A model generated the notes under the pieces. It was not told the DNA's origin and did not search any database. It saw only the letters and a program-made list of their open reading frames with translations. A stretch of 64,000 bases of DNA from Clusia tigrina (Eukaryota > Arthropoda > Insecta > Diptera > Clusiidae), in NCBI GenBank assembly GCA_920105625.2, contig OV050032.1, forward strand, positions 110,778,542 through 110,842,541, written 5' to 3'. Shown piece after piece: positions 37,220-49,371 of the stretch; the stretch's first letter is position 1; each line of letters starts with the position of its first letter. A program made the translations under genes and the position numbers.

Positions 37220-38350
37220 TCAAGGTTTTATGACGCTAAAGTAAAAAGTTACCAGCATTTGTATGTTGCAAACTTTGATAGGTGTAGGACGTACCGTATA
37301 GAAGTAAGGGCCATTTGAAGTTTTATCAGTGTTTGATTTGGGACTCAAGGGTAGCATAGCTTTGAGCGATAACTTAAATTGACAAGAGGCTCGAGTACTT
37401 TGTTGTTACAAAATTTCAAGGTTTTATGACGCTCCAGTAAAAAGATACAAGCATTTGTATGTTGCAAACTTTGATAGGTGTAGGACGTACCGTATAGAAG
37501 TTAGGGCCATTTGAAGTTTTATCAGTGTTTGATTTGGGACTCTAGGGTAGCATAGCTTTGAGCGATGGCTTAAATTGACAAGAGGCTTGAATAATTTATT
37601 GTTACAAAATTTCAAGGTTTTATGACGCTCCAGTAAACAGTTACAAGCATTTGTATGTTGCAAACTTTGATAGGTGTAGGACATACCGTATAGAAGTTAG
37701 GGGCGTTTGAATTTTTATCAGTGATTGATTTGGGACTCAAGGGTAGCATAGCTTTGAGCGATAACTTAAATTGACAAGAGGCTCGAGAACTTTATTGTTA
37801 CAAATTTAAAGGTTTTATGACGCTCCAGTAAAAAGTTACAAGCAATTGTATGTTGCAAACTTTGATAGGTGTAGGACGTACCTTAAAGAAGTTAGGGGCG
37901 TTTGAAGTTTTATCAGTGTTTGATTTGGGACTCAAGGGTAGCATAGCCTTGAGCGATGGCCTAAATTGACAAGAGGCTCGACTACTTTATTGTTACAAAA
38001 TCTCAAGGTTTTATGACGCTCCAGTAAAAAGTGAAAAGCATTTGTATGTTGCAAACTTTGATAGGTGTAGGACGTACCGTATAGAAGTTAGGGCCATTTG
38101 AAGTTTTATCAGTGTTTGATTTGGGACTCAAGGGTAGCATAGCTTTGAGCGATGGCCTAAATTGACAAGAGGCTCGAGTACTTCATTGTTACAAAATTTC
38201 AAGGTTTTATGACGCTCCAGTAAAAAGTTACAAGCATTTGTTTGTTGCAAAGTGTGATAGGTGTAGGACGTACCGTAAAGAAGTTAGGGCCATTTGAAGT
38301 TTTATCAGTGTTGATTTGGGACTCAAGGGTAGCATAGTTTTGGGCGATAG
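37220..38350 (+). repeat. Third partial copy of the 2351-bp unit
   Basis: This matches 34870-36000 at an offset of 2350 bp, including AAAGATACAAGC, AATAATTTATTG, GTGATTGATT, GAGAACTTTATTG with TTACAAATTTAAAGG, and the 1-bp deletion TCAGTGTTGATT at 35957 and 38307. Private changes are ACGTACCTTAAAG, AGCCTTGAGCG, CTCGACTAC and CAAAGTGTG. Confidence 0.88.
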
Positions 38351-41300
38351 CTTAAATTGACAAGAGGCTCGAATACTCTATTGCTACAAAATTTCACGGT
38401 TTTATGACGCTCCAGTAAAAAGTTACAAGCATTTGTATGTTGCCAACTTTGATAGGTGTAGGACGTACCGTATAGAAGTTAGGGCCATTTGAAGTTTTAT
38501 CAGTGTTTGATTTGGGACTCAAGGGTAGCGTAGCTTTGAGCGATAGCTTAAATTGACGAGAGGCTCGAGTACTTCATTGTTACAAAATTTCAAGGTTTTA
38601 TGACGCTCCACTAAAATGATACAAGCATCTGAATGTTGCCAACTTTGATTGGTATAGGACGTACCGTATAAAAGTTAGGGCCATTTGAAGTTTTATCAGT
38701 GTTTGATTTGGGACTCAAGGGTAGCATAGCTTTGAGCGATGGCCTAAATTGACAAGAGGCTCGAGTACTTTATTGTTACAAAATTTCAAGGTTTTATGAC
38801 GCTAAAGTAAAAAGTTACAAGCATTTGTATGTTGCAAACTTTGATAGGTGTAGGACGTACCGTATAGAAGTTAGGGCCATTTGAAGTTTTATCAGTGTTT
38901 GATTTGGGACTCAAGGGTAGCATAGCTTTGAGCGATAACTTAAATTGACAAGAGGCTCGAGTACTTTGTTGTTACAAAATTTCAAGGTTTTATGACGCTC
39001 CAGTAAAAAGATACAAGCATTTGTATGTTGCAAACTTTGATAGGTGTAGGACGTACCGTATAGAAGTTAGGGCCATTTGAAGTTTTATCAGTGATTGATT
39101 TGGGACTCAAGGGTAGCATAGCTTTGAGCGATAACTTAAATTGACAAGAGGCTCGAGTACTTTATTGTTACAAATTTCAAGGTTTTATGACGCTCCAGTA
39201 AAAAGTTACAAGCAATTGTATGTTGCAAACTTTGATAGGTGTAGGACGTACCGTATAGAAGTTAGGGCCATTTGAAGTTTTATTAGTGTTTGTTTTGGGA
39301 CTCTAGGGTAGCATAGCTATGAGCGATAGCTTAAATTGACAAGAGGCTCGAGTACTTCATTGTTACAAAATCTCAAGGTTTTATGACGCTCCAGTAAAAA
39401 GTTACAAGCATTTGTTTGTTGCAAAGTTTGATAGGTGTAGGACATACCGTAAAGAAGTTAGGGCCATTTGAAGTTTTATCAGTGGTTGATTTGGGACTCA
39501 AGGGTAGCATAGCCTTGAGCGATGGCCTAAATTGACAAGAGGCTCGACTACTTTATTGTTACAAAATCTCAAGGTTTTATGACGCTCCAGTAAAAAGTGA
39601 AAAGCATTTGTATGTTGCAAACTTTGATAGGTGTAGGACGTACCGTATAGAAGTTAGGGCCATTTGAAGTTTTATCAGTGTTTGATTTGGGACTCAAGGG
39701 TAGCATAGCTTTGATCGATAGCTTAAATTAACAAGAGGCTCGAGTACTTTATTGTTACAAAATTTCAAGGTTTTATGACGCTCCAGTAAAAAGTTACAAG
39801 CATTTGTATGTTGTCAACTTTGATAGGTGTAGGACGTACCGTATAGAAGTTAGGGCCATTTGAAGTTTTATCAGTGTTTGATTTGGGACTCAAGGGTAGC
39901 ATAGCTTTGAGCGATAGCTTAAATTGACGAGAGGCTCGAGTACTTTATTGTTACAAAATTTCAAGGTTTTATGACGCTAAAGTAAAAAGTTACAAGCATT
40001 TGTATGTTGCAAACTTTGATAGGTGTAGGACGTACCGTATAGAAGTTAGGGCCATTTGAAGTTTTATCAGTGTTTGATTTGGGACTCTAGGGTAGCATAG
40101 CTTTGAGCGATAGCTTAAATTGACAAGAGGCTCGAGATCTTTATTGTTACAAAATTTCAAGGTTTTGTGACGCTCCAGTAAAAAGTTACAAGCATTTGAA
40201 TGTTGCAAACTTTGATAGGTGTAGGACGTACCGTAAAGATGTTAGGGGCGTTTGAAGTTTTATCAGTGTTTGATTTGTGACTCAAGGGTAGCATAGCTTT
40301 GAGCGATAGCTTAAATTGACAAGAGGCACGCGTACTTCATTGTTACAAAATTTCAAGGTTTTATGACGCTCCAGTAAAAAGTTACAAGCATTTGAATGTT
40401 GCAAACTTTGATAGGTGTAGGACGTACCGTATAGAAGTTAGGGGCTTTTGAAGTTTTATCAGTGTTTGATTTGGGACTCTAGGGTAGCATAGCTTTGAGC
40501 GATGGCTTAAATTGACAAGAGGCTCGGGTACTTCATTTTTACAAAATTTCAAGGTTTTATGACGCTCCAGTAAAAAAGTTACAAGCATTTGTATGTTGCA
40601 AACTTTGATAGGTGTAGGACATACCGTATAGAAGTTAGGGGCGTTTGAAGTTTTATCAGTGATTGATTTGGGACTCAAGGGTAGCATAGCTTTGAGCGAT
40701 AACTTAAATTGACAAGAGGCTCGAGTACTTTATTGTTACAAATTTCAAGGTTTTATGACGCTCCAGTAAAAAGTTACAAGCAATTGTATGTTGCAAACTT
40801 TGATAGGTATAGGACGTACCGTAAAGAAGTTAGGGGCGTTTGAAGTTTTATCAGTGTTTGATTTGGGACTCAAGGGTAGCATAGCTTTGAGCGATGGCCT
40901 AAATTGACCAGAGGCTCGAGTACTTTATTGTTACAAAATCTCAAGGTTCTATGACGCTCCAGTAAAAAGTGAAAAGCATTTGTATGTTGCAAACTTTGAT
41001 AGGTGTAGGACGTACCGTATAGAAGTTAGGGCCATCTGAAGTTTTATCAGTGTTTGATTTAGGACTCTAGGGTAGCATAGCTTTGAGCGATAGCTTAAAT
41101 TGACAAGAGGCTCGAGTACTTCATTGTTACAAAATTTCAAGGTTTTATGACGCTCCAGTAAAAAGTTACAAGCATTTGTTTGTGGCAAAGTTTGATAGGT
41201 GTAGGACGTACCGTAAAGAAGTTAGGGCCATTTAAAGTTTTATCAGTGTTTGATTTGGGACTCAAGGGTAGCATAGTTTTGGGCGATAGCTTAAATTGAC

Positions 41301-42239
41301 AAGAGGCTCGAGTACTTTATTGTTACAAAATTTCAAGGTTTTATGACGCTCCAGTAAAAAGTTACAAGCATTTGTATGTTGCAAACTTTGATAGGTGTAG
41401 GACGTACCGTATAGAAGTTAGGGGCGTTTGAAGTTTTATCAGTGTTTGATTTGGGACTCAAGGGTAGCATAGCTTTGATCGATAGCTTAAATTGACAAGA
41501 GGCTCGAGTACTTTATTGTTAGAAAATTTCAAGGTTTTATGACGCTCCACTAAAAAGTTACAAGCATTTGAATGTTGCCAACTTTGATTGGTGTAGGACG
41601 TACCGTATAAAAGTTAGGGCCATTTGAAATTTTATCAGTGTTTGATTTGGGACTCAAGGGTAGCATAGCTTTGAGCGATAGCTGAAATTGATAAGAGGCA
41701 CTAGTACTTCATTGTTACAAAATTTCAAGGTTTTATGACGCTCCAGTAAAAAGTTACAAGCATTTGAATGTTGCAAACTTTGATAGGTGTAGGACGTACC
41801 GTATAGAAGTTAGGGGCGTTTGAAGTTTTATCAGTGTTTGATTTGGGACTCTAGGGTAGCATAGCTTTGAGCGATGGCTTAAATTGACAAGAGGCTCGGG
41901 TACTTCATTTTTACAAAATTTCAAGGTTTTATGACGCTCCAGTAAAAAGTTACAAGCATTTGTATGTTGCAAACTTTGATAGGTGTAGGACGTACCGTAT
42001 AGAAGTTAGGGCCATTTGAAGTTTTATCAGTGTTTGATTTGGGACTCTAGGGTAGCATAGCTTTGAGCGATGGCTTAAATTGACAAGAGGCTTGAATACT
42101 TTATTGTTACATAATTTCAAGATTTTATGACGCTCCAGTAAAAAGTTACAAGCAATTGTATGTTGCAAACTTTGATAGGTGTAGGACGTACCGTAAAGAA
42201 GTTAGGGGCGTTTGAAGTTTTATCAGTGTTTGATTTGGG
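38351..42239 (+). repeat. Mosaic satellite stretch
   Basis: This mixes fragments of the 31-38 kb unit (GTTTTGGGCG, GATCGATAG, GACGAGAGG, CCACTAAAATG, GTGATTGATT), an isolated AGATCT/TTGTGACG monomer near 40135-40170, and CTCGGGTACTTCATTTTTAC units near 40520 and 41900. One extra A (AAAAAAGTTAC) at about 40577 restores a frame and gives a chance reverse-strand open frame at 40382-40687. No gene or other element is seen. Confidence 0.78.
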
Positions 42240-43807
42240 ACTCAAGGGTAGCATAGCTTTGGGCGATAGCTTAAATTGATAAGAGGCTCGAGTACTTCAT
42301 TGTTACAAAATTTCAAGGTTTTATGACGCTCCAGTAAAAAGTTACAAGCATTTGTTTGTTGCAAACTTTGATAGGTGTAGGACGTACCGTAAAGAAGTTA
42401 GGGCCATTTGAAGTTTTATCAGTGTTTGATTTGGGACTCAAGGGTAGCATAGTTTTGGGCGATAGCTTAAATTGACAAGAGGCTCGAGTACTTTATTGTT
42501 ACAAAATTTCAAGGTTTTATGACGCTCCAGTAAAAAGTTACAAGCATTTGTATGTTGCCAACTTTGATAGGTGTAGGACGTACCGTATAGAAGTTAGGGC
42601 CATTTGAAGTTTAATCAGTGTTTGATTTGGGACTCAAGGGTAGCATAGCTTTGATCGATAGCTTAAATTGTCAAGAGGCTCGAGTACTTTATTGTTACAA
42701 AATTTCAAGGTTTTATGACGCTCCACTAAAAAGTTACAAGCATTTGAATGTTGCAAACTTTGATTGGTGTATTACGTACCGTATAAAAGTTAGGGCCATT
42801 TGAAGTTTTATCAGTGTTTGATTTGGGACTCAAGGGTAGCATAGCTTTGAGCGATAGCTTAAATTGACAAGAGGCTCGAGTACTTTATTGTTACAAAATT
42901 TCAAGGTTTTATGACGCTCCAGTAAAAAGTTACAAGCATTTGTATGTTGCCAACTTTGATAGGTGTAGGACGTACCATATAGAAGTTAGGGCCATTTGAA
43001 GTTTTATCAGTGTTTGATTTGGGACTCAAGGGTAGCATAGCTTTGAGCGATATCTTAAATTGACGAGAGGCTCGAGTACTTTATTGTTACAAAATTTCAA
43101 GGTTTTATGACGCTCCACTAAAATGATACAAGCATCTGAATGTTGCCAACTTTGATTGGTGTAGGACGTACAGTATAAAAGTTAGGGTCATTTGAAGTGT
43201 TATCAGTGTTTGATTTGGAACTCAAGGGTAGCATAGCTTTGAGCGATAACTTAAATTGACAAGAGGCTCGAGTACTTTATTGTTACAAAATTTCAAGGTT
43301 TTATGCCGCTCCAGTAAAAAGTTACAAGCATTTGAATGTTGCAAACTTTGATAGGTGTAGGACGTACCGTAAAGAAGTTAGGGGCGTTTGAAGTTTTATC
43401 AGTGTTTGATTTGGGACTCTAGGGTAGCATAGTTTTGAGCGATAGCTTAAATTGACAAGAGGCTCGAGTACTTTATTGTTACAAAATTTCAAGGTTTTAT
43501 GACGCTCCAGTAAAAAGTTACAAGCATTTGAATGTTGCCAACTTTGATTGGTGTAGGACGTACCGTATAAAAGTTAGGGCCATTTGAAGTTTTATCAGTG
43601 TTTGATTTGGGACTCAAGGGTAGCATAGCTTTGAGCGATGGCCTAAATTGACAAGAGGCTCGAGTACTTTATTGTTCCAAAACTCAAGGTTTTATGACGC
43701 TCCCGTAAAAAGTGAAAAGCATTTGTATGTTGTAAACTTTGATAGGTGTAGGACGTACCGTATAGAAGTTAGGGCCATTTGAAGTTTTATCAGTGTTTGA
43801 TTTGGGA
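42240..43807 (+). repeat. 8-monomer (1568-bp) higher-order unit, copy 1
   Basis: First of nearly three tandem copies (next at 43808 and 45376). Ordered variants are TTGTTTGTTGC, AGTTTTGGGCG, TTTGATCGATAG with CCACTAAAAAG, a TTGCCAAC unit, GATATCTTAAATTGACG with CTCCACTAAAATGATACAAGCATCTG, ATGCCGCTCC, CTCTAGGGTAGCATAGTTTTGAG, and GATGGCC with GTGAAAAGC. Tags recur at offsets of 1567-1568 bp: GATATC at 43050 and 44617, GCCGCTCC at 43305, 44872 and 46440. Private changes are TTGTCAAG, GTATTACG and GTTAGGGTCATTTG. Confidence 0.92.
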
Positions 43808-45375
43808 CTCAAGGGTAGCATAGCTTTGAGCGATAGCTTAAATTGAAAAGAGGCTCGAGTACTTCATTGTTACAAAATTTCAAGGTTTTATGACGCTCCA
43901 GTAAAAAGTTACAAGCATTTGTTTGTTGCAAACTTTGATAGGTGTAGGACGTACCGTAAAGAAGTTAGGGCCATTTGAAGTTTTATCAGTGTTTGATTTG
44001 GGACTCAAGGGTAGCATAGTTTTGGGCGATAGCTTAAATTGACAAGAGGCTCGAGTACTTTATTGTTACAAAATTTCAAGGTTTTATGACGCTCCAGTAA
44101 AAAGTTACAAGCATTTGTATGTTGCCAACTTTGATAGGTGTAGGACGTACCGTATAGAAGTTAGGGCCATTTGAAGTTTTATCAGTGTTTGATTTGGGAC
44201 TCAAGGGTAGCATAGCTTTGATCGATAGCTTAAATTGACAAGAGGCTCGAGTACTTTATTGTTACAAAATTTCAAGGTTTTATGACGCTCCACTAAAAAG
44301 TTACAAACATTTGAATGTTGCAAACTTTGATTGGTGTAGGACGTACCGTATAAAAGTTAGGGCCATTTGAAGTTTTATCAGTGTTTGATTTGGGACTCAA
44401 GGGTAGCATAGCTTTGAGCGATAGCTTAAATTGACAAGAGGCTCGAGTACTTTATTGTTACAAAATTTCAAGGTTTTATGACGCTCCAGTAAAAAGTTAC
44501 AAGCATTTGTATGTTGCCAACTTTGATAGGTGTAGGACGTACCATATAGAAGTTAGGGCCATTTGAAGTTTTATCAGTGTTTGATTTGGGACTCAAGGGT
44601 AGCATAGCTTTGAGCGATATCTTAAATTGACGAGAGGCTCGAGTACTTTATTGTTACAAAATTTCAAGGTTTTATGACGCTTCACTAAAATGATACAAGC
44701 ATCTGAATGTTGCCAACTTTGATTGGTGTAGGACGTACCGTATAAATGTTAGGGCCATTTGAAGTTTTATCAGTGTTTGATTTGGGACTCAAGGGTAGCA
44801 TAGCTTTGAGCGATAACTTAAATTGACAAGAGGCTCGAGTACTTTATTGTTACAAAATTTCAAGGTTTTATGCCGCTCCAGTAAAAAGTTACAAGCATTT
44901 GAATGTTGCAAACTTTGATAGGTGTAGGACGTACCGTAAAGAAGTTTGGGGCGTTTGAAGTTTTATCAGTGTTTGATTTGGGACTCTAGGGTAGCATAGT
45001 TTTGAGCGATAGCTTAAATTGACAAGAGGCTCGAGTACTTTATTGTTACAAAATTTCAAGGTTTTATGACGCTCCAGTAAAAAGTTACAAGCATTTGAAT
45101 ATTGCCAACTTTGATTGGTGTAGGACGTACCGTATAAAAGTTAGGGCCATTTGAAGTTTTATCAGTGTTTGATTTGGGACTCAAGGGTAGCATAGCTTTG
45201 AGCGATGGCCTAAATTGACAAGAGGCTCGAGTACTTTATTGTTACAAAATCTCAAGGTTTTATGACGCTCCAGTAAAAAGTGAAAAGCATTTGTATGTTG
45301 CAAACTTTGATAGGTGTAGGACGTACCGTATAGAAGTTAGGGCCATTTGAAGTTTTATCAGTGTTTGATTTGGGA
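43808..45375 (+). repeat. 8-monomer (1568-bp) higher-order unit, copy 2
   Basis: Complete copy beginning in the TTGAAAAGAGG monomer at 43845, which returns at 45413. Same variant order as copy 1. Private changes are GACGCTTCACTAAAATG near 44676, GTATAAATGTTAGG near 44750 and GAATATTGCC near 45107. Confidence 0.92.
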
Positions 45376-46755
45376 CTCAAGGGTAGCATAGCTTTGAGCG
45401 ATAGCTTAAATTGAAAAGAGGCTCGAGTACTTCATTGTTACAAAATTTCAAGGTTTTATGACGCTCCAGTAAAAAGTTACAAGCATTTGTTTGTTGCAAA
45501 CTTTGATAGGTGTAGGACGTACCGTAAAGAAGTTAGGGCCATTTGAAGTTTTATCAGTGTTTGATTTGGGACTCAAGGGTAGCATAGTTTTGGGCGATAG
45601 CTTAAATTGACAAGAGGCTCGAGTACTTTATTGTTACAAAATTTCAAGGTTTTATGACGCTCCAGTAAAAAGTTACAAGCATTTGTATGTTGCCAACTTT
45701 GATAGGTGTAGGACGTACCGTATAGAAGTTAGGGCCATTTCAAGCTTTATCAGTGTTTGATTTGGGACTCAAGCGTAGCATAGCTTTGATCGATAGTTTA
45801 AATTGAAAAGAGGCTCGAGTACTTTATTGTTACAAAATTTCAAGGTTTTATGACGCTCCACTAAAAAGTTACAAGCATTTGAATGTTGCCAACTTTGATT
45901 GGTGTAGGACGTACCGTATAAAAGTTAGGGCCATTTGAAGTTTTATCAGTGTTTGATTTGGGACTCAAGGGTAGCATAGCTTTGAGCGATAGCTTAAATT
46001 TACAAGAGGCTCGAGTACTTTATTGTTACAAAATTTCAAGGTTTTATGACGCTCCAGTAAAAAGTTACAAGCATTTGTATGTTGCCAACTTTGATAGGTG
46101 TAGGACGTACCGTATAGAAGTTAGGGCCATTTGAAGTTTTATCAGTGTTTGATTTGGGACTCAAGGGTAGCATAGCTTTGAGCGATAGCTTAAATTGACG
46201 AGAGGCTCGAGTACTTTATTGTTACAAAATTTCAAGGTTTTCTGACGCTCCACTAAAATAATACAAGCATCTGAATGTTGCCAACTTTGATTGGTGTAGG
46301 ACGTACCGTATAAAAGTTAGGGCCATTTGAAGTTTTATCAGTGTTTGATTTGGGACTCAAGGGTAGCATAGATTTGAGCGATAACTTAAATTGACAAGAG
46401 GCTCGAGTACTTTATTGTTACAAAATTTCAAGGTTTTATGCCGCTCCAGTAAAAAGTTACAAGCATTTGAATGTTGCAAACTTTGATAGGTGTAGGACGT
46501 ACCGTAAAGAAGTTAGGGGCGTTTGAAGTTTTATCAGTGTTTGATTTGGGACTCTAGGGTAGCATAGTTTTGAGCGATAGCTTAAATTGACAAGAGGCTC
46601 GAGTACTTTATTGTTTCAAAATTTCAAGGTTTTATGACGCTCCAGTAAAAAGTTACAAGCATTTGAATGTTGCCTACTTTGATTGGTGTAGGACGTACCG
46701 TATAAAAGTTAGAGCCATTTGAAGTTTTATCAGTGTTTGATTTGGGACTCAAGGG
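45376..46755 (+). repeat. 8-monomer (1568-bp) higher-order unit, copy 3 (partial, about 7 of 8)
   Basis: Follows copies 1 and 2 in phase through the GCCGCTCC monomer at 46440 and the GTTTTGAG unit. It then leaves the pattern near 46755, where a GATAGCTT/CTTCATTG unit replaces the expected GATGGCC unit. Private changes are GGCTTTATC, AAGCGTAGC, GATAGTTTAAATTGAAAAG, TTTCTGACG and AAAATAATACAAGC. Confidence 0.9.
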
Positions 46756-47999
46756 TAGCATAGCTTTGAGCGATAGCTTAAATTGACAAGAGGCTCGAGT
46801 ACTTCATTGTTACAAAATTTCAAAGTTTTATGACGCTCCAGTAAAAAGTTACAAGCATTTGTTTGTTGCAAACTTTGATAGGTGTAGGACGTACCGTAAA
46901 GAAGTTAGGGCCATTTGAAGTTCTATCAGTGTTTGATTTGGGACTCAAGGGTAGCATAGCTTTGAGCGATAACTTAAATTGACAAGAGGCTCGAGTACTT
47001 TATTGTTACAAAATTTCAAGGTTTTATGCCGCTCCAGTAAAAAGTTACAAGCATTTGAATGTTGCAAACTTTGATAGGTGTAGGACGTACCGTAAAGAAG
47101 TTAGGGGCGTTTGAAGTTTTATCAGTGTTTGATTTGGGACTCTAGGGTAGCATAGTTTTGAGCGATAGCTTAAATTGACAAGAGGCTCGAGTACTTCATT
47201 GTTACAAAATTTCAAGGTTTTATGACTCTCCAATAAAAAGTTACAAGCATTTTAATGTTGCCTACTTTGATAGGTGTAGGACATACCGTATAGAAGTTGG
47301 GGCCATTTGAAGTTTTATCAGTGTTTGATTTGGAGCTCAAGGGTAGCATAGCTTTGAGCGATAGCTTAAATTGACAAGAGGCTCGAGTACTTGATTGTTA
47401 CAAAATTTCATGGTTTTATGACGCTCCAGTAAAAAGTTACAAGCATTTGTATGTTGCAAACTATGATAGGTGTAGGACGTACCGTAAAGAAGTTAGGGGA
47501 GTTTGAAGTTTTATCAGTGTTTGATTTGGGACTCTAGGGTAGCATAGTTTTGAGCGATAGCTTAAATTGACAAGAGGCTCGAGTACTTTATTGTTACAAA
47601 ATTTCAAGGTTTTATGACGCTCCAGTAAAAAGTTACAAGCATTTGTATGTTGCAAACTTTGATAGGTGTAGGACGTACCGTATAGAAGTTAGGGGCGTTT
47701 GAAGTTTTATCAGTGTTTGATTTGGGACTCAAGGGTAGCATAGCTTTGAGCGATAGCTTAAATTGACAAGAGGCTCGAGTACTTCATTGTTACAAAATTT
47801 CAAGGTTTTATGACGCTCCAGTAAAAAGTTACAAGCATTTGTTTGTTGCCAACTTTGATAGGTGTAGGACGTACCGTAAAGAAGTTAGGGCCATTTGAAG
47901 TTTTATCAGTGTTTGATTTGGGACTCAAGGGTAGCATAGCTTTGAGCGATAACTTAAATTGACAAGAGGCTCGAGTACTTTATTGTTACAAAATTTCAA
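46756..47999 (+). repeat. Satellite stretch between 8-mer and 7-mer blocks
   Basis: Ordinary monomers using the same variants as the 8-monomer unit (ATGCCGCTCC near 47028 and 48007, GTTTTGAG near 47155), but not in a fixed order. Private changes include GACTCTCCAATAAAAAG near 47223 and GGAGCTCAAGG near 47333. No gene is seen. Confidence 0.8.
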
Positions 48000-49310
48000 T
48001 GTTTTATGCCGCTCCAGTAAAAAGTTACAAGCATTTGAATGTTGCAAACTTTGATAGGTGTGGGACGTACCGTAAAGAAGTTAGATGCGTTTGAAGTTTT
48101 ATCAGTGTTTGATTTGGGACTCTAGGGTAGCATAGTTTTGAGCGATAGCTTAAATTGGCAAGAGGCTCGAGTACTTTATTGTTACAAAATTTCAAGGGTT
48201 TATGACGCTCCAGTAAAAAGTTACAAGCATTTGTATGTTGCCAACTTTGATAGGTGTAGGACGTACCGTATAGAAGTTAGGGCCATTTGAAGTTTTATCA
48301 GTGTTTGATTTGGGACTCAAGGGTAGCATAGCTTTGAGCGATAGCTTGAATTGACAAGAGGCTCGAGTACTTTATTGTTACAAAATTTCAAGGTTTTATG
48401 ACGCTCCAGTAAAAAGTTACAAGCATTTGAATGTTGCCTACTTTGATAGGTGTAGGACATACCGTATAGAAGTTAGGGCCATTTGAAGTTTTATCAGTGC
48501 TTGATTTGGGACTCTAGGGTAGCATAGCTTTGAGCGATCGCTTAAATTGACAAGAGGCTCGAGTACTTTATTGTTACAAAATTTCAAGGTTTTATGACGC
48601 TCCAGTAAAAAGTTTCAAGCATATGTATGTTGCAAACTTTGATAGGTGTAGGACATACCGTATAGAAGTTAGGGGCGTTTGAAGTTTTATCAGTGATTGA
48701 TTTGGGACTCAAGGGTAGCATAGCTTTGAGCGATAACTTAAATTGACAAGAGGCTCGAGTACTTTATTGTTACAAAATTTCAAGGTTTTATGACGCTCCA
48801 GTAAAAAGTTACAAGCATTTGTATGTTGCAAACTTTGATAAGTGTAGGACGTACCGTAAAGAAGTTAGTGCCATTTGAAGTTTTATCAGTGTTTGATTTT
48901 GGACTCTAGGGTAGCATAGCTTTGAGCGATAGCTTAAATTGACAAGAGACTCGTGTATTTTATTGTTACAAAATTTCAAGGTTTTATGACGCTCCAGTAA
49001 AAAGTTACAAGCATTTGAATGTTGCCAACTTTGATAGGTGTAGGACGTACCGTAAAGAAGTTAGGGGCGTTTGAAGTTTTAACAATATTTGATTTGGGAC
49101 TCTAGGGTAGCATCACTTCGAGCGATAGCTTAAATTGACAAGAGGCACGAGTACTTCATTGTTAGAAAATTTCAAGGTTTTATGACGCTCCAGCAAAAAG
49201 TTACAAGCATTTGTATGTTACAAACTTTGATAGGTGTAGGACGTACCGTAAAGAAGTTAGGGCCATTTGAAGTTTCATCAGTGTTTGATTTGCGACTCAA
49301 GGGTTGCATA
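48000..49310 (+). repeat. 7-monomer (1372-bp) duplication, copy 1
   Basis: This matches 49372-50690 at an offset of 1372 bp, exactly seven monomers. Shared private variants are AAATTGGCAAGAGG (48157, 49529), TTGCCTACTTTG, AAAGTTTCAAGCATATG, GTGATTGATT, AAGAGACTCGTGTATTTTATTG (48949; AGACTAGTG in copy 2), TTTTAACAATATTTG, AACTTCGAGCG (ATCACTTCG in copy 1), CCAGCAAAAAG and TATGTTACAAAC. Confidence 0.9.
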
Positions 49311-49371
49311 GCTTTGAGCGATGGCCTAAATTGACAAGAGGCTCGAGTACTTTATTGTTACAAAATTTCAA

